From contig NZ_QUZH01000031.1 in assembly GCF_009761675.1 (NCBI RefSeq), positions 1 to 52,559 of the forward strand: DNA of 52,559 nt, written 5' to 3'. The notes beneath the pieces were generated by a model that was given only the letters and a program-made list of their open reading frames with translations, did not search any database and was not told where the DNA came from. Numbering within the stretch: position 1 is the stretch's first letter; each line of letters begins with the position of its first letter. The position numbers were made by a program, and so were the translations under genes. The DNA is from Bhargavaea sp. CC-171006 (GTDB lineage Bacteria; Bacillota; Bacilli; Bacillales_A; Planococcaceae). Of the stretch, positions 32,200 through 40,292 are shown piece by piece.

Positions 32200-34623
32200 T
32201 CACTTGGACAGTTTCACTCTCTGCAGCCTCAAAGCGTTCAGAACAACCGACACGGAGCTGAAAGCCATCGCGGCGCCTGCGACCCAGGGGGCGAGGAGGC
32301 CTGCCGCGGCAATCGGGATGCCGGCGCTGTTGTAGGCGAATGCCCAGAACAGGTTCTCTTTGATGTTGCGCATGGTTTTACGGCTCATCAGGATGGCGTC
32401 GGCGATGCTGTTCAGGTCTCCGCGGATGAGCGTGATATCGGCGGCTTCCATCGCAACGTCCGTGCCTGTGCCGATCGCCATGCCGACGTCGGCGGTGGCA
32501 AGGGCAGGGGCGTCGTTGATGCCGTCGCCGACCATGGCGACTTTCTTGCCTTGTTTTTGAAGTTTCTCGACTTCCTTCGCTTTGCCTTCCGGAAGCACTT
32601 CGGCGATGACGGCATCGACACCGACTTCTTTTCCGATCGTTTGTGCCGTCCGTTCATTGTCTCCCGTCATCATGATGACGGTGATGCCCATGTCTTTCAG
32701 GCGTTTGATGGCTTCGGCAGACGTGTCCTTGATCGTGTCCGCGACGGCGACCATTCCGGCGTATTGGCCGTTGATGCCTGCAATCATTGCCGTTTTGCCT
32801 TGGCGTTCCAGTTTTTCCATGACAGGAAGGACGGTCTGCACGTCTATGCCGTATTCCTGCATCAGTTTGCGTGTGCCGATGATGATCCCTTGCCCGTCGA
32901 CGGTTGCGATGACGCCATGGCCCGGCACCGCTTCGAAGAATTGAACATTGCCGAGTGGGATTCCCTTATCCGTGACGCCCTGGACGATGGCTTCAGCCAA
33001 TGGGTGCTCGGACTGCTTTTCGGCCGCGCCGACCAGCGCGAGGAATGCCGCTTCATCTTGGCCGTCCGCAACGCGGACATCGGTCAGTACCGGCTTTCCG
33101 TGCGTGACCGTACCGGTCTTATCGACGACTACCGTGTCGAGCGCCTGTGTCTGCTCGAGATGTTCGCCGCCCTTGAACAGGATTCCATATTCCGCTGCCC
33201 GGCCGGAGCCCGCCATGATGGAGGTCGGGGTCGCAAGGCCGAGGGCACAAGGGCAGGCGATGACGAGGATGGCGATGAGCACTTCCAGTGCCGGTGTGAA
33301 TTCACCCGGCTGGATGAAGAAGAACCAGACGAGAAATGCCAGGACAGCGATCCCGACGACGATCGGGACGAAGATGCCCGAGATCTTATCCGCCATTCTC
33401 TGGATCGGTGCCTTCGAGCCCTGTGCATCTTCGACCACTTTGATGATTTGGGCAAGTGCAGTGTCCCGTCCGATCTTGGTCGCGGTCATCTTGATGAACC
33501 CGTTTTTATTGATGGTGGATCCGAAGAGCGCATCGCCGGCCTGCTTGTCGACCGGAAGGCTTTCGCCGGAAAGCATCGATTCGTCCACCGCGGTGTTCCC
33601 TTCAAGCATTTCACCATCGACCGGGATCTTTTCGCCCGGTTTCACGAGGATGGTGTCCCCGGCAAGGACTTCATCCAGCGGAATCTCTTTTTCCGTTCCG
33701 TCTCTCAGGACGGTCGCCGTTTTGGCTTGGAGGCCCATCAGTTTCTTGATGGCCTCGGAAGAGCGTCCCTTGGCTTTCGCTTCAAAGAGTTTCCCGAGGA
33801 CGATGAGCGTGATCAGCACCGCACTTGTCTCAAAGTACAGGTGGGGCGCATGGCCGGTTCCTGCAGTCGCGATTGCCTGATAGACACTGTAGAAGTAGGC
33901 GGCAGAGGTACCCATCGCGACGAGAACGTCCATGTTCGCGCTGCCGTTGCGGAGGGCTTTATAGGCGCCCTCATAGAACTGTTTCCCGATGATGAACTGG
34001 ACGGGAGTCGCGAGCGCCATCTGCACCCACGGATTCATCAGGATCTCCGGCACGTACATAAATGAAGTGAAGGAGAAGTGCGCAAACATCGTCCAGAGCA
34101 GCGGCAGGGAAAGGATCAGGGAAGCGAAGAACTTGCCCTGCTGGTCTTTGATGTGCTGTTCCCGGTAGTCGGCAGGCTCCTGGCCGTCCTGCTTCTGATG
34201 TGCACCGTAGCCGAGTTTTTCAACCTTCCCGATGAGGTCACGGACCGATACTTCAGAAGGATTGTATTCGATTGTCGCTTTTTCAAGGGCCAGGTTGACG
34301 TTGGCCGCGGTCACGCCGTCCGTCTTGGACAGGCCTTTTTCGATCCGTGTCGCACACGCGGCACACGTCATTCCCGTGATTTCAAATTCTGCTTTCTGTT
34401 TTACCACTCCGTACCCGAGCGCTTCGATTTTCTCTTGAAAGTCAACTTCGCTTAATTTGGACGGATTGTACATGATCGAGGATTTCTCAAGGGCCAGGTT
34501 GACGGACGCCTGCTCCACCCCCTCCATCTTGTTCAGCCCTTTCTCGATCCGGGTTGCGCAAGACGCGCAAGTCATCCCTGTGATTTGGATGCTTGCTTCT
34601 TTGGCTGACACAGTCATTTTCAT
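32200..34623 (-). CDS. copA: Copper-exporting P1B-type ATPase CopA
   Basis: 807 aa from ATG 34623 (ATG 34617 has better spacing to AAGGTGG and is the alternative). Two N-terminal metal-binding domains with GMTCASC (Cys19/22) and GMTCAAC (Cys87/90). Eight helices. The intramembrane CPC is in ACPCALGLATP, the phosphorylation site is DKTGTVTHG, followed by SEHPLAEA, MTGDNERTA and VGDGINDAPAL. Exports Cu(I) from the cytoplasm. It lies 46 bp after copZ, under the CopY-box promoter. MRMKN-type HG/NAS variation is not seen, so copper rather than zinc or cadmium is expected. Confidence 0.95.
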   Translation of the reverse strand: MKMTVSAKEASIQITGMTCASCATRIEKGLNKMEGVEQASVNLALEKSSIMYNPSKLSEVDFQEKIEALGYGVVKQKAEFEITGMTCAACATRIEKGLSKTDGVTAANVNLALEKATIEYNPSEVSVRDLIGKVEKLGYGAHQKQDGQEPADYREQHIKDQQGKFFASLILSLPLLWTMFAHFSFTSFMYVPEILMNPWVQMALATPVQFIIGKQFYEGAYKALRNGSANMDVLVAMGTSAAYFYSVYQAIATAGTGHAPHLYFETSAVLITLIVLGKLFEAKAKGRSSEAIKKLMGLQAKTATVLRDGTEKEIPLDEVLAGDTILVKPGEKIPVDGEMLEGNTAVDESMLSGESLPVDKQAGDALFGSTINKNGFIKMTATKIGRDTALAQIIKVVEDAQGSKAPIQRMADKISGIFVPIVVGIAVLAFLVWFFFIQPGEFTPALEVLIAILVIACPCALGLATPTSIMAGSGRAAEYGILFKGGEHLEQTQALDTVVVDKTGTVTHGKPVLTDVRVADGQDEAAFLALVGAAEKQSEHPLAEAIVQGVTDKGIPLGNVQFFEAVPGHGVIATVDGQGIIIGTRKLMQEYGIDVQTVLPVMEKLERQGKTAMIAGINGQYAGMVAVADTIKDTSAEAIKRLKDMGITVIMMTGDNERTAQTIGKEVGVDAVIAEVLPEGKAKEVEKLQKQGKKVAMVGDGINDAPALATADVGMAIGTGTDVAMEAADITLIRGDLNSIADAILMSRKTMRNIKENLFWAFAYNSAGIPIAAAGLLAPWVAGAAMAFSSVSVVLNALRLQRVKLSK

Positions 34624-34669
34624 TCCACCTTCCTCATACCGCATGGGGGTATGTTTTGGCAAAAAAGAA

Positions 34670-34876
34670 TTAGGCTACTTCATAACCCTGATCTTCAATG
34701 GCTTCTTGGATTTCTGAGAGGGATACCGCTGATTCGTCGTAAGAGAGGGACAGCTGGGCTTTCTGAAGGTCCACCTTTACATGACGGACTCCTTGGAGTT
34801 CACCGACACTTCCTTCAATGGCATTTACACAGTGTCCGCAAGACATGCCACGGACATCAAGAGTGATTTCTTTCAT
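34670..34876 (-). CDS. copZ: Copper chaperone CopZ
   Basis: 68 aa from ATG 34876 with ATAGGAGGA upstream. A single heavy-metal-associated domain: MKEITLDVRGMSCGHCVNAI with Cys13 and Cys16 (GMSCGHC). Delivers Cu(I) to CopA and, in related systems, exchanges zinc for copper on CopY. First gene of the copZ-copA transcript. Confidence 0.95.
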   Translation of the reverse strand: MKEITLDVRGMSCGHCVNAIEGSVGELQGVRHVKVDLQKAQLSLSYDESAVSLSEIQEAIEDQGYEVA

Positions 34877-34924
34877 TTGTTTTCCTCCTATAATGAGAAA
34901 ATTCATCACCGGCTGACAGCAATG

Positions 34925-34980
34925 GTTTACGTTTGTAGTCTTTCTAACTTCAGTCTACATTTGTAAACGAATAGTGTCAA
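34925..34980 (-). promoter_or_regulatory. copZA promoter with two cop boxes
   Basis: Minus-strand promoter TTGACA (34975-34980), 17-bp spacer, TAGACT (34952-34957). The cop box TACATTTGTA (34956-34965, TACAnnTGTA consensus) sits between -35 and -10. A second box, TACGTTTGTA (34928-34937), lies downstream. Both are within 16-bp GTTTACGTTTGTAAAC-like palindromes. Confidence 0.88.
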
Positions 34981-35064
34981 GAGTCTGGCTTAAATACTTG
35001 CAGGGGGTATATGAAAGGCGAAAAAGTTGTCCTATTACTGCACCGTAATAAGACAGGGTGAAAC

Positions 35065-35511
35065 TCAGTGATGATGCACGTTGCAATGACATTGCCCCGG
35101 GACGCAATTGCAGGGAACCACATCCACAGCAACTTTCTTTTTCGCCTCTAGCACTTCCTGGAGAAGGGCAATGTCCTGATGGCTTAATGTGGCCTCTGAC
35201 AGAACTTCCGCGATTGTCTTTCCGACTTCCTTATTGCACACATGGCTGAAAAAGTCGCCCAGCGAATGGCGGACAAACTTGTTTTCACTAACTTTCGCCG
35301 AGTACAGGTAACGTCTGCCTTCCGTCTGGGTATCCAGCATGCCTTTGGTGACTAGCCTGCCGATGAAGGTTTTGGTCGTGCCGGGCTTCCATCCCATTTT
35401 CTGCTCAAGGACGTTGATGATCTCCTTGCTGGATACTTGGCCGTGTGCCCAGACAACACGCATGACCTCCCATTCGGAGTCGGTGACTTTGAAATCTGTT
35501 TCAGTACCCAT
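35065..35511 (-). CDS. copY: CopY-type copper-responsive repressor
   Basis: 148 aa from ATG 35511 with GGGAGG upstream. N-terminal BlaI/MecI-type winged helix (VTDSEWEVMRVVWAHGQVSSKEI, then KPGTTKTFIGRLVTKGML and GRRYLYSA). The C-terminal CxCxxxxCxC metal site is C134, C136, C141, C143, followed by NVHHH. Known for Enterococcus CopY: Zn-bound protein represses, and Cu(I) displaces Zn and releases DNA. CopY in a Bacillales-like genome is notable because CsoR is the usual copper repressor there. A third cop box overlaps its own promoter, implying autoregulation. Confidence 0.9.
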   Translation of the reverse strand: MGTETDFKVTDSEWEVMRVVWAHGQVSSKEIINVLEQKMGWKPGTTKTFIGRLVTKGMLDTQTEGRRYLYSAKVSENKFVRHSLGDFFSHVCNKEVGKTIAEVLSEATLSHQDIALLQEVLEAKKKVAVDVVPCNCVPGQCHCNVHHH

Positions 35512-35551
35512 CCGGCAATCCTCCCTTCCCATCCGTTTTAGTGTTGATTAA

Positions 35552-35580
35552 AGTTTACGTTTGTAAACGATTCGTGTCAA
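35552..35580 (-). promoter_or_regulatory. copY promoter with cop box
   Basis: Minus-strand TTGACA (35575-35580), 17-bp spacer, TAAACT (35552-35557). The palindrome GTTTACGTTTGTAAAC (35553-35568, core TACGTTTGTA at 35556-35565) fills the spacer. Confidence 0.87.
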
Positions 35581-35710
35581 GGACAGACGCCTAAACGTGC
35601 AGAGGTAATTGTTCACCTGGATGCGGTAAAGATTCGCCGGTCCCCGGTAAAATCCTGATGTTGGGGTAAAGATACTCAAGAGATGAAGGATCGGACGGGA
35701 GGACGGCATC

Positions 35711-36610
35711 ATGAAAGTCGGTTATGCCTGCATCAATACGACATTAAAAGGCGGTTTCCGCACGTGCCGGGTGGCGACGGCGGAAAAGGAGGGCGAGCGG
35801 GTGCTCAAAGAGCTGACGCTCGCAAATCTGCGCCATACAAAGAAAATCATCGGGTGGAACATCGTCCACGGCACCGGATTTTACCGTCTGAGCAGCGACC
35901 TGATCGTGCTCGCGACGCACCCGGTGAACACGTGGGACTGGGCGAATGACCCCGACGTGCAGGAAATCTGCGGGGAAATCAAAGCCCTCCGTGATAAATT
36001 CAATCTACGGATCTCGATGCATCCTGGCCAGTACTCGGTGCTGAACTCGCCTAACCCCGGGGTCGTCAGGAAGACGCACGAGGATCTTGAGCACCACGCA
36101 ACCCTCATGGAACTGACCGGGGCGGAGGATATGATCCTCCATCTCGGCGGCAAATATGGCGACCCGGAGGCAGCGCTCGGGCGGCTGATTGACGAGACGG
36201 AGCGGCTCCCGGAGTGGATTCGCACGAAACTGAGATATGAAAATGACGACCGTACATATAATCTGGCGGACGTGCTATATGTATGTGAAGCGGCCGGCAT
36301 CCCGGCCTGCTTCGACATCCACCACCACCGCTGCCATCCGGCGGACGAACCGCTGGACGAACTGCTTCCCCGTGTCTGGAAGACGTGGGAGCCGGTCGGC
36401 ACCCCTAAAGTCCACATCAGCTCGGGCCGCGACCGACCTGATGACCGCCCGCATCATAACTACATCGTTCCCGAAGACCTGGACTGGCTGCTTGCCGAGC
36501 TGGACGGGCAGGACGTCGACATCATGGTCGAGGCGAAGATGAAGGAACAGGCCGCGCTCGGCGTGATTGAGATGCTGAAGGAGCGGGGGATCGAGGTGGA
36601 TCAGCCGTAA
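35711..36610 (+). CDS. uvsE: UV damage endonuclease UvsE
   Basis: 299 aa, standard length. TIM-barrel UVDE family: GYACINTTLKGGFRTCRVAT, NIVHGTGFYRLSSDL, ISMHPGQYSVLNSP (metal His), MILHLGGKYGDPEAAL, FDIHHHRCHP and HISSGRD..HHNYI, with metal-binding VEAKMKEQAAL at the end. Nicks DNA 5' to UV dimers and other lesions in an NER-independent pathway. Follows copY divergently, monocistronic. Array F and a terminator follow. Confidence 0.93.
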   Translation: MKVGYACINTTLKGGFRTCRVATAEKEGERVLKELTLANLRHTKKIIGWNIVHGTGFYRLSSDLIVLATHPVNTWDWANDPDVQEICGEIKALRDKFNLRISMHPGQYSVLNSPNPGVVRKTHEDLEHHATLMELTGAEDMILHLGGKYGDPEAALGRLIDETERLPEWIRTKLRYENDDRTYNLADVLYVCEAAGIPACFDIHHHRCHPADEPLDELLPRVWKTWEPVGTPKVHISSGRDRPDDRPHHNYIVPEDLDWLLAELDGQDVDIMVEAKMKEQAALGVIEMLKERGIEVDQP

Positions 36611-36643
36611 GCAGAGAGAGGGTCCTCGGCGTCTGGCAGCTTA

Positions 36644-36715
36644 GTGTACTTTCAAGAGCCGGTTGTGTACTTTCGGGGACGCTTGTGTACTTTCGCGGTC
36701 CGTTAGTGTACTTTC
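36644..36715 (+). repeat. Array F of GTGTACTTTC units (4 copies)
   Basis: GTGTACTTTC at 36644, 36665, 36685 and 36706, spaced 21, 20 and 21 bp, with variable GC-rich spacers. Located after uvsE and 20 bp before a GGACCATC terminator. Array G has the same layout. Confidence 0.92.
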
Positions 36716-36734
36716 AGCAAAATAGTCGATCAGG

Positions 36735-36766
36735 AAAGGGACCATCGTTGGCGATGGTCCTTTTTG
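36735..36766 (+). terminator. GGACCATC-type terminator after array F
   Basis: AGGGACCATCG-ttgg-CGATGGTCCTTTTT. Nearly the same stem as those at 43213 and 44422. Confidence 0.9.
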
Positions 36767-36843
36767 CATCGCCTTTCATGAAGTGGTCCAGGGACCTCAG
36801 GAATCGTATGATAGACGTAAACATATGCGAAGGGGGGATCCAT

Positions 36844-37587
36844 ATGAGCGGTTACGAGCGTTTTTACGACAAAGTCGGTAAGGTGAATGGATGGGATTTT
36901 GGTGATGTGAAGGTTTTATCCGAAGGCGTGGAATGGGACTTTGTTCAAGAGGTGAAAAGCAGGTGCAACAGCAGTGAGGTGCTGTTGGATATCGGCACTG
37001 GCGGCGGGAAAAATCTGTTGAAGCTTTCACCTTCACTGCTTTTTGCAATTGGAATTGACTTATCCAAAGAAATGATTCAAACAGCCGAATCAAACCTTCG
37101 GAATTCAGCTGTGTCCAACATCAGGTTCTTTCAAATGCCTGCTGAAAAGCTGCAATTCCCGGATGGATTTTTTGATCTGGTTACCAGCCGCCACGCTCCA
37201 TTCTCTTCAAAGGAAGTATTTCGAGCTCTAAAAACCGGTGGATTGTTTATGACACAGCAAGTGAGTGAATCTGATAAATTGAATATCAAAAAGGCGTTTG
37301 GCAGAGGGCAATCGTTAAATCATGAAGATGGCGCATTGAAAAAAAGGTACATACAAGAATTGCATGAAGCCGGCTTCTCACATGTTCAGGCACTTGAATA
37401 TGATGCGACGGAATACTATGAGCGGCCGGAAGATCTCCTTTTCTTATTGAAGCATACCCCCATCGTTCCGGACTTCGGGCGCGATCAGAAAGACTTCAAC
37501 ACCTTGAATGATTTTATCGAAAAAAATCGGACTGACAAGGGAATCCGGACAAACTCCAAAAGGTTTTTGATCATTGGGGGAAAATGA
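36844..37587 (+). CDS. Class I SAM-dependent methyltransferase
   Basis: 247 aa from ATG 36844 with GAAGGGGGG upstream; the longer open frame runs back into array F. SAM-binding motif I LLDIGTGGGKNLL (about 42-54), FAIGIDLSKEMI with the acidic ribose-binding Asp, RFFQMPAEKLQFPDGFFDLV and LKTGGLFMTQQV. Resembles the rRNA/tRNA or small-molecule group without clear target. AT-rich compared with uvsE next door. Ends at a terminator. Confidence 0.82.
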   Translation: MSGYERFYDKVGKVNGWDFGDVKVLSEGVEWDFVQEVKSRCNSSEVLLDIGTGGGKNLLKLSPSLLFAIGIDLSKEMIQTAESNLRNSAVSNIRFFQMPAEKLQFPDGFFDLVTSRHAPFSSKEVFRALKTGGLFMTQQVSESDKLNIKKAFGRGQSLNHEDGALKKRYIQELHEAGFSHVQALEYDATEYYERPEDLLFLLKHTPIVPDFGRDQKDFNTLNDFIEKNRTDKGIRTNSKRFLIIGGK

Positions 37588-37617
37588 AAAAACGACCTGC
37601 AATGGGTCGTTTTTTGG
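37586..37617 (+). terminator. Terminator after the methyltransferase
   Basis: Stem AAAAAACGACC / GGTCGTTTTTT with loop TGCAATG. Confidence 0.9.
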
Positions 37618-37666
37618 TGAAGATGTATTAGAAGAAGCCCGTACAGCGGACTCTACTGGGCAAACT

Positions 37667-37906
37667 TCATCGATTGCCAAAATCCCCGGAGAATTTCCTC
37701 ACGACGGCCTGTACTTCCTCCAGCCGTTCCGGCTTGATGAGGCCGATCATCTTCGGAACGAACTCCTGGATCTCCTGCTGAGAAAACGTGCCCTCATCCT
37801 GCTTCCGGAAATTCTCCTTCAGGATCGCTCTTGCTTCGTCCTCTTTGCCATCCTGCACCCGCTCCAGGATGAAACTCAGGAACTTTTCCTGGCCCTGCTT
37901 GTCCAT
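37667..37906 (-). CDS. Small helical protein of unknown function
   Basis: 79 aa from ATG 37906 with GGAGGCGAG 8 nt upstream. Almost wholly helical and charged: GQEKFLSFILERVQDGKEDEARAILKENF, then SQQEIQEFVPKMIGLIKPERL. No Cys pairs, signal or membrane helix. Not recognised. Lies after, and in the same direction as, the 122-aa membrane gene, separated by 91 bp. Confidence 0.7.
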   Translation of the reverse strand: MDKQGQEKFLSFILERVQDGKEDEARAILKENFRKQDEGTFSQQEIQEFVPKMIGLIKPERLEEVQAVVRKFSGDFGNR

Positions 37907-37997
37907 GTCACTCGCCTCCAAGGGAAAAATGAATTGTACTGTAATGATAACACGGGACGCGGACTGTTGACGTCCATGATGTGGATTCAACGGGAGC

Positions 37998-38366
37998 TTA
38001 AAACTTGTCTTCACTGGCCGGGTCGTCCCGCTTAAATAAACGAAATAGAAATGTAAATAGTGCGAGGAGCGCAGTGATTCCGGTAGAAATAAGGATGCCG
38101 ATATCCCGGTAGCGCCAGTACATTCCGACCACTAGTACAGCTATCAAGACGGAATCCAGGAATTTAAAGGCCTTGTGGTCAAAGACAGTATCGAGGTCTT
38201 TTGCAATCGTCTTGTTTAGAATCTCCCGGATAGTGCCAAGGGCGAGGAACACAAGTATGGCTTCCCACTCTGATGTACGTTCGAACACCGAAACAATCGC
38301 GGTGACTGCTGACAGATAAAAGAGCAGCTCGAAGGTGATTTTCCATTGGTTGGCGGTGATGATCAT
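37998..38366 (-). CDS. Four-helix membrane protein
   Basis: 122 aa from ATG 38366, which overlaps the stop of the upstream methyltransferase as ATGA, so translation is coupled. Four hydrophobic segments (about 11-27, 34-50, 70-86, 91-113). A conserved-looking loop REILNKTIAKDLDTVFDHKAFK lies between helices 2 and 3. No family named. The C-terminus is charged (KRDDPASEDKF). Confidence 0.7.
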   Translation of the reverse strand: MIITANQWKITFELLFYLSAVTAIVSVFERTSEWEAILVFLALGTIREILNKTIAKDLDTVFDHKAFKFLDSVLIAVLVVGMYWRYRDIGILISTGITALLALFTFLFRLFKRDDPASEDKF

Positions 38367-39115
38367 GGCTCTTCTATCCTGCAGACACATATCATCTGTC
38401 CGCTTTCCGCTTCAAAAGGGCGCCCGCTCCAGTCACCGTACATGGTCTCCAGCCGGAAGCCTTGCTGCCGGAGGAGCCGCTCCAGTTCGAGCGGATAGGT
38501 GTAGCGGAGCGAGATGGCATCCTGGCCGAGCGGTGCGCCGTCTTCGGTGAACTTCTCCGTCGTGCAATGAAGGATCTGTGTGACGGGGTCATAGGTCTCG
38601 GTGTGAACCTCTCGGATCCGACGACCGCCGGCTTCCGCATCCACTTCATAACGGTCCGGTACGGCGAGTTCCGATGGCACGGGATTTCGCGTATCGAAGA
38701 TGAACCGGCCGCCCGGCTCGAGATGCCGCCGGACGCTTTCCATCATCCGGTCTTGGTCCTCATTCGTCAGGAAGTGCTGGAACGAGTTGCCCGCCATGAC
38801 AATGAGCTGAGAGGAAACAGGAAGGTCGAGCGACCGGCAGTCCTGCTGGAGGAAGCGGACGGGCAGTCCTTGTTCCGCCGCTTTCTCCCGGGCACGTTCA
38901 AGCATTCCCTCATGCAGGTCGACGCCGGTCACTTCATACCCGACTTCTGCGAGTGGCAGCGTGATCCGCCCCGTACCGCAGGCAAGGTCGATGACTACCG
39001 AGCCGGCGGGGGGCAGGTGCCCGAGAATGAACCGGACATCTGCGTCGTACCCACCGTATTCCCTGTCATATTGGAGCGGGTCATTATAGATCTCCAGGTT
39101 ATCCGTTGTCTTCAT
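38363..39115 (-). CDS. SAM-dependent methyltransferase
   Basis: 250 aa from ATG 39115 with GGGGGAGG upstream. Motif I VVIDLACGTGRITLPLAEVGYEV (about 43-65), GVDLHEGML with the ribose Asp, FLQQDCRSLDLP, MAGNSFQHFLTNED and LEPGGRFIFDTRNP. Methyltransf_25/11 type. The NP/PP-type catalytic motif of DNA methylases is absent, so a small molecule or RNA target is likelier. Upstream partner of the 122-aa membrane protein by 4-bp overlap. Confidence 0.85.
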   Translation of the reverse strand: MKTTDNLEIYNDPLQYDREYGGYDADVRFILGHLPPAGSVVIDLACGTGRITLPLAEVGYEVTGVDLHEGMLERAREKAAEQGLPVRFLQQDCRSLDLPVSSQLIVMAGNSFQHFLTNEDQDRMMESVRRHLEPGGRFIFDTRNPVPSELAVPDRYEVDAEAGGRRIREVHTETYDPVTQILHCTTEKFTEDGAPLGQDAISLRYTYPLELERLLRQQGFRLETMYGDWSGRPFEAESGQMICVCRIEEP

Positions 39116-39129
39116 AAGAGTGCCTCCCC

Positions 39130-39675
39130 CTATTGTTCCCTTTCCATTTTCGCAATGCAATTTTCGTATTTCATTTTCACCAGTAAGGTCCCGCAAGCCT
39201 TTCCGGTGTCATTATAAATTTCTTTGCCGACTTTGAGCTCTACGCTGCGGTCGGAATCGGGATAGCCCGGCTCTTCATACGTGACGGAAAGGAGGCCTTC
39301 ATCCGTCCATTGGACATCAAAGCGGCTGTTGGCTTCCGCGTAGTAGACCGTCTTCGGTTTGCCGCCATCTCCCGTAACATCCACCCAGACCGTGACACCG
39401 CCGGCCGCTCCTCCGTACGGACGATAATAGGCGCTTGCGGTGTATCGGCCGGAAGGGGAATCGAGCGGCTCCATGTAGGATTCTCCTCCGCTGCGGTCGA
39501 ACGGGTGGAATTGCGTTTCATAAATCGAAAGACCGATGGCGACTGCCGCCAGTCCCAGAAATGCGGCGAGCATCCCTTTTGGAGCCTGCTTTTGCGCAAG
39601 CAGCCGGACCAGCAGCAAGATGCCGGCCAGAGCGGCACAAAGTACAAATAGTGAAATCAGCAGAAAACTCCCCAT
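39130..39675 (-). CDS. DUF5412-like membrane-anchored protein
   Basis: 181 aa. Two N-terminal helices (about 1-22 and 33-50), then an extracytoplasmic beta domain: PLDSPSGRYTASAYYRPYGGAAGGVTVWVDV, then KTVYYAEANSRFDVQWTDEGLLSVTYE. The Gly-Gly-Ala-Ala-Gly-Gly strand turn and the YYA(E/D)AN(S) element match the DUF5412 family as I remember it. Role unknown. Fourteen bases upstream of the methyltransferase start, possibly one transcript. Confidence 0.65.
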   Translation of the reverse strand: MGSFLLISLFVLCAALAGILLLVRLLAQKQAPKGMLAAFLGLAAVAIGLSIYETQFHPFDRSGGESYMEPLDSPSGRYTASAYYRPYGGAAGGVTVWVDVTGDGGKPKTVYYAEANSRFDVQWTDEGLLSVTYEEPGYPDSDRSVELKVGKEIYNDTGKACGTLLVKMKYENCIAKMEREQ

Positions 39676-39757
39676 CTTTATCCCCCAAATCCCCCTGTTA
39701 TTTCCACTATACTGTAAAATCAGAGTTTGATGTAGAGGGAATTGAAATCATTCTGAC

Positions 39758-39804
39758 AAAAGCCCCCCCGCCGAATCGCTTCATCGCAATCCGGCGGGGG
39801 CTTT
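39758..39804 (-). terminator. Terminator upstream of the GNAT stop side
   Basis: Imperfect stem AAAGCCCCC...CGCCG / CGGCGGGGGCTTT around 39759-39803, T-rich on the minus strand. Ends the 39823 gene. Confidence 0.8.
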
Positions 39805-39822
39805 GCAACTTTCTGGGCTAGG

Positions 39823-40260
39823 TTAGTCAAGGGCCTTCCTGAACACGTAACTGACCCGGTCATACTCCATCTTTTCTTCATAGAAACGGTGTGCATCCTC
39901 ACGCTGCAGGCCCGAAGACAGGGCGACGCTTGTGTAGCTGTTCTCCTTCGCCCAGCCGTGAACGTAATCCAGCAGCTTTTGACCGTATCCGCCGGAGCGG
40001 CGGTTCTGATCGGTGACCAGGTCGCACACCCAGACGAATCTGCCGTAGTAGAGCGTGATCATCGGTTTAAAGCCGATCACCGAAATAATTTCATTGCCGT
40101 CCTGAAGGGCCAGAATCCTGTAGCTGTCCTTTTCCTTTGCTTCTTTCACAAGTTCAAGGTAGGTGGTTTCATCAAGATGCGTCCGCAATTGCTTCATGAC
40201 CGGAAATGCGGCCAACAGCTCACTGGTTGACTCAAGTTCTTTAATGATCAGTGTGTCCAT
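39823..40260 (-). CDS. GNAT-family acetyltransferase
   Basis: 145 aa from ATG 40260 with AAGGGGG 8 nt upstream. MKQLRTHLDETTYLELV, ISVIGFKPMITLYYGRFVWVCDLVT and RRSGGYGQKLLDYVHGWAK (acetyl-CoA loop GGYG) then LSSGLQREDAHRFYEEKM. Similar to the AAC(6')-like small GNATs. Substrate unknown. Last gene before the MFS gene's stop on the same strand, so possibly downstream of it in one transcript. Confidence 0.82.
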   Translation of the reverse strand: MDTLIIKELESTSELLAAFPVMKQLRTHLDETTYLELVKEAKEKDSYRILALQDGNEIISVIGFKPMITLYYGRFVWVCDLVTDQNRRSGGYGQKLLDYVHGWAKENSYTSVALSSGLQREDAHRFYEEKMEYDRVSYVFRKALD

Positions 40261-40292
40261 GTCTACATCCCCCTTGGTGGTCTTCATTTCTT

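Noticed and set aside
35033-35050. Terminator after copY
   Set aside because: An inverted repeat CTATTAC/GTAATAG-like is present but weak and lacks a T tract on the minus strand.
36685-36843. N-terminal extension of the methyltransferase into array F
   Set aside because: The extension would cross a strong terminator; ATG 36844 has a good ribosome site.
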